DNA from: Entoloma clypeatum
Taxonomy: Eukaryota; Basidiomycota; Agaricomycetes; Agaricales; Entolomataceae
DNA: 64,000 bases
Direction: 5' to 3'
NCBI GenBank assembly: GCA_963565915.1
Contig: OY751495.1
Location: forward strand, 2,232,001 to 2,296,000
Each line of letters starts with the position of its first letter. Position 1 is the stretch's first letter. A program made the translations under genes and the position numbers. Of this stretch, positions 61,574 through 64,000 are shown one piece after another. The notes under the pieces are model-generated. The model saw nothing but the letters and a program-made list of their open reading frames with translations. It did not search any database and had not been told where the DNA came from.

Positions 61574-62075
61574 ATGTGTTGATTTTGTGTGATGGGTGGT
61601 TATCCATTTAGATATGATCGGACATGACATACTTATACCCTGCGTATCTGGGTTGTACTATTACCATTAGTGCTCCACGTTTCCTCGAAGTTTGGCTGGA
61701 TATCGTCCTCGCCTGTGTTTGATACTAGGATATCTTTGTTTTGCTCTACATTATTATTTTTTTCTTACTGATTGCTGCTGTTGCGAAATCTATTGCCTGC
61801 GAAGATCATCTCCCGAACCCAAGTCGCAATTGGCTGGGCCCGAACCTGCAGCAGTACAGGACCCAAATTGATAAGTAACTGAAAAGGTACACAAAACAGC
61901 TATGGTCAAGATCTTTCACACTTGATCAATGATCCACGAACGTTGTTCTTCTCAAGTTCATTCCGCCCCCCGGTCATGTCATGGCTGGTCCAAGCTATGT
62001 AGGTGAGTAGGACTATTGCTGTGCTGGCCAAGCATCTTCGATCGCCACGGGAATGTGAAACCTGCAACCTCTGCC
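61574..62075. other. Intergenic region
   Basis: 3' flank of fungalysin and upstream region of the next gene. No feature seen. Confidence 0.5.
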
Positions 62076-63292
62076 ATGAAGCGTCATGAGAAAACACAGT
62101 CATTCGATCTCAACAAGGTTCAATCAGCACGAGAGAGGCTGTCAGAGCTCGAGGAGACACTTGCTGAGGCTGAAAGGGCAGCAGACGCGGCCAAGGATGT
62201 GATGATCCAGGTCAAAGTGCTTGATGCCAAACGCCCCACCTCAAAAAGAAGTGAGTAACCTTACTTTTGAACGCGCACATGTGTTACATGGGATACCAAT
62301 ACGTAGTGTCGTTTTGTTGACCTGAAAAGTGAAGCTCTCCATGATATAGGGGGGTACACTCAAGATTGCTGTATATGAGGGAGGAGCTTCTTCTCAAAGA
62401 TCCCACTTTCATCGTTCCGACACGACGTCTATGTTCCGAAATAGAGCGTATACTTCGCTACGTCAACTCAGTGGTAGGCTTTTCCGTTTCCTCCGTAACC
62501 CCGCGCGTCATTATGGCTCAACATGTTCTGCAGTATGGAGCCGATAAGATAATTACGGAGGCCATTCTTCGCTCTGCGTGCGAGATCGCGGCTTCGGCTC
62601 AGTATCATGTAGCCATACTCAATGACATAGAGGTGACGCCAGGCAAAAAAATCAAGCTCGACGAAGTACGAAGCATGGTTGACAGGGATGACCGACTATT
62701 GCGTATGCAGGTATGATGAGAAGGATACAATTCGAAGTAAGTTCATTTTGGTCCAAGGCGCTTCCATGATGACCTGGTCATGTTCTAGAGCATATCGTTC
62801 TGAATAGTTCGAAACCCGAAAGGGCGTGTCGCTGGGAAACCCGCGTCCTCATTTTATTAGCGAGGCGCAAAATGTGGGGCTTGCATGACACTATTGAGAA
62901 AGCTGTCGGTCAGGCCGCTGCATTAAGTGAAGACAGTCAGTAAGATCTTTTCCCCCCTTTCGATTTACTGAAATTGATTCATTCTCCCTCCGCGAAGTGT
63001 TGATACCGTTCGGTTTTGCGTGTCAGATGGACTCAATTGGGTTTTCGCGCTTTTCACAAAAGACAAGGCGGGCGGGCGGTCATACTATGTTAACGAGATC
63101 GAGACCGAGAATGACGACACGATCTATGAAAGGGACCACCTTCAGCGCATTCAGGACCTGGTCCACCATCGTGTGAGCTCACAATCTGATTCGCGCTGGA
63201 TTTTCTCGTTGAGCTCTGTGTGTTCAAGTTGACGGGAAATGAAGACCCCTTACAGGAATCAGGATCCATGGTATGAGCTGGAGCTGGCATAG
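62076..63292 (+). CDS. Uncharacterised protein, member 1 of a convergent paralogous pair
   Basis: I do not recognise the family. A possible first exon (ATG 62076) encodes a charged coiled coil (ARERLSELEETLAEAERAAD). A 3' site at ttctcaaag could splice it to NPTFIVPTRRLCSEIERILR. Next: YVNSV joined to YGADKIITEAILRSACEIAA, KIKLDEVRSMVDRDDRLLRMQ, then one extra base near 62712 before YDEKDTIR, a gtaagt donor, HIVLNSSKPERACRWETRVL, WGLHDTIEKAVGQAAALSED, VRFCVSDGLNWVFALFTKDKAGG, YYVNEIETEN, LQRIQDLVHHR, and a last exon DPWYELELA with TAG at 63290. The last three exons match the minus-strand gene at 63587-64000. The extra base may mean a dead copy or a missed intron. Confidence 0.5.
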
Positions 63293-63586
63293 TGCCAGCT
63301 CAGGTCCACGGCCGATGAAGATCCATCCATTATTACATTAACATATCCAATTTTCAATGTACAATATTGTTTACAGTGTATAAGTTCAAAAATTGAAAAT
63401 CGAGCAAAGTCAGGTCAGGTGGAAACTGACAGGACCCGGAAATAGACTATCTGTGGTACTGAAGAACGAAGCCTAGCATACTGGGTTGGATATTGAATCT
63501 TGTTCGAAGCGCTGCTCTCCTTCTGTTCAAGTTTGGGACATGAGAGACGATGCCCTTCAATGGAGGGTGGAAAATTTGTATACGAA
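63293..63586. other. Convergent 3' intergenic region
   Basis: AT-richer sequence between the stops of the two paralogues. No feature seen. Confidence 0.5.
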
Positions 63587-64000
63587 TTAGTTATCTGCTT
63601 CGTACATCGGGGATGGGTTGAGTTCATACCACGGATCCTGCAATGGGTCATAAGGAGCTGAAGATGTAACTGTCAGTGAATGGACTGGTATACATATAGG
63701 TAACGTTGGTTGCTCACCCAATGGTGAACGAGCCCGAGAATGCGCCTCACATCGTCATCGTTAGAAATACACCGCTGCTGGTTGATTTCGATCTTGACTT
63801 CGTCGCTGAAGTAGTGAGTTCCGTTACCAGCTTTGTCCTTTGTTAAAAGTGCACCCAGCGAGACACGCAAAAACGAAACATATCGTTTCTGGTCGCACAA
63901 GCTGGTGAGGTTTGCGGAAGCGTCGCGCGAATAAGACGATGATTACCTGGTATCCTTGCTCAGAGCGGCTGCCTGACCTACGGCTCCAGCGATCCTATTA
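63587..64000 (-). CDS. Uncharacterised protein, member 2 of the pair (3' end)
   Basis: The gene runs off the right edge. Exons on the minus strand: IAGAVGQAAALSKDT, an intron gtaatc to cctcaccag, SLCDQKRYVSFLRVSLGALLTKDKAGN, THYFSDEVKIEI, DDVRRILGLVHHW, an intron gtgagc to attgcag, then DPWYELNPSPMYEADN and a stop at 63587. It aligns with the 3' half of the plus-strand gene at the same intron positions (AVGQAAALS, TKDKAG, LVHH then DPWYEL). The two are tail to tail with 294 bp between stops. No domain recognised. Confidence 0.55.

Overview
The window is nuclear DNA from a filamentous fungus, most likely a basidiomycete (Agaricomycete). The genes are compact and broken by many 50-70 nt introns. 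They include secreted fungal protease families (M43, M36, S8), a fungal glycine-rich GRDP-like family, chromodomain Gypsy elements and Copia elements. I did not identify the species. All splice models were read by eye from GT/GC...AG signals, reading frame and homology between paralogues.

Left arm (1-25.7 kb). Three copies of a secreted M43 (pappalysin/MEP1-like) metalloprotease lie on the minus strand, alternating with a Rab18-type GTPase and a frameshifted ornithine cyclodeaminase/mu-crystallin gene. Next come a proline-rich hypothetical gene sharing a 216-bp divergent promoter with the first of two tandem O-acetylhomoserine sulfhydrylase genes, a frameshifted ankyrin relic, a subtilisin-like protease, a decayed GRDP-like copy and an apparently intact GRDP-like gene (copy A).

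Centre (25.7-55.0 kb). This is a layered nest of mobile elements ordered by target-site duplications. A foldback element was hit by Copia-1 (TSD TGAAT). Copia-1 was hit by Copia-2 (minus strand, TSD CACGA), a 646-bp TIR element, Gypsy-2 (TSD TATCC) and two solo Gypsy LTRs (TSDs ATTTC and GTGGC), and it carries a 1.1-kb internal inversion. Copia-2 in turn was hit by Gypsy-1 (TSD GTGGC) and by a 718-bp TIR element inside one LTR. An 808-bp TA-flanked TIR element lies just outside. Gypsy-2 has two 368-bp LTRs that look identical and an uninterrupted 1202-codon pol, so it is recent. Gypsy-1 is decayed, and all five of its in-frame stops are TGA where CGA (Arg) is expected.

Both Gypsy elements carry a 10-11 nt primer site complementary to their own predicted RNA 5' end (Tf1-like self-priming). 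Both Copia elements carry a site complementary to the anticodon arm of initiator tRNA-Met (copia-like half-tRNA priming).

Right arm (55.2-64 kb). It holds a second intact GRDP-like gene (copy B), a fungalysin (M36) gene, and a convergent pair of paralogous genes of a family I do not recognise. Functional themes are extracellular protein degradation (five secreted peptidase genes), sulfur amino-acid synthesis, and gene duplication followed by decay and transposon accumulation.
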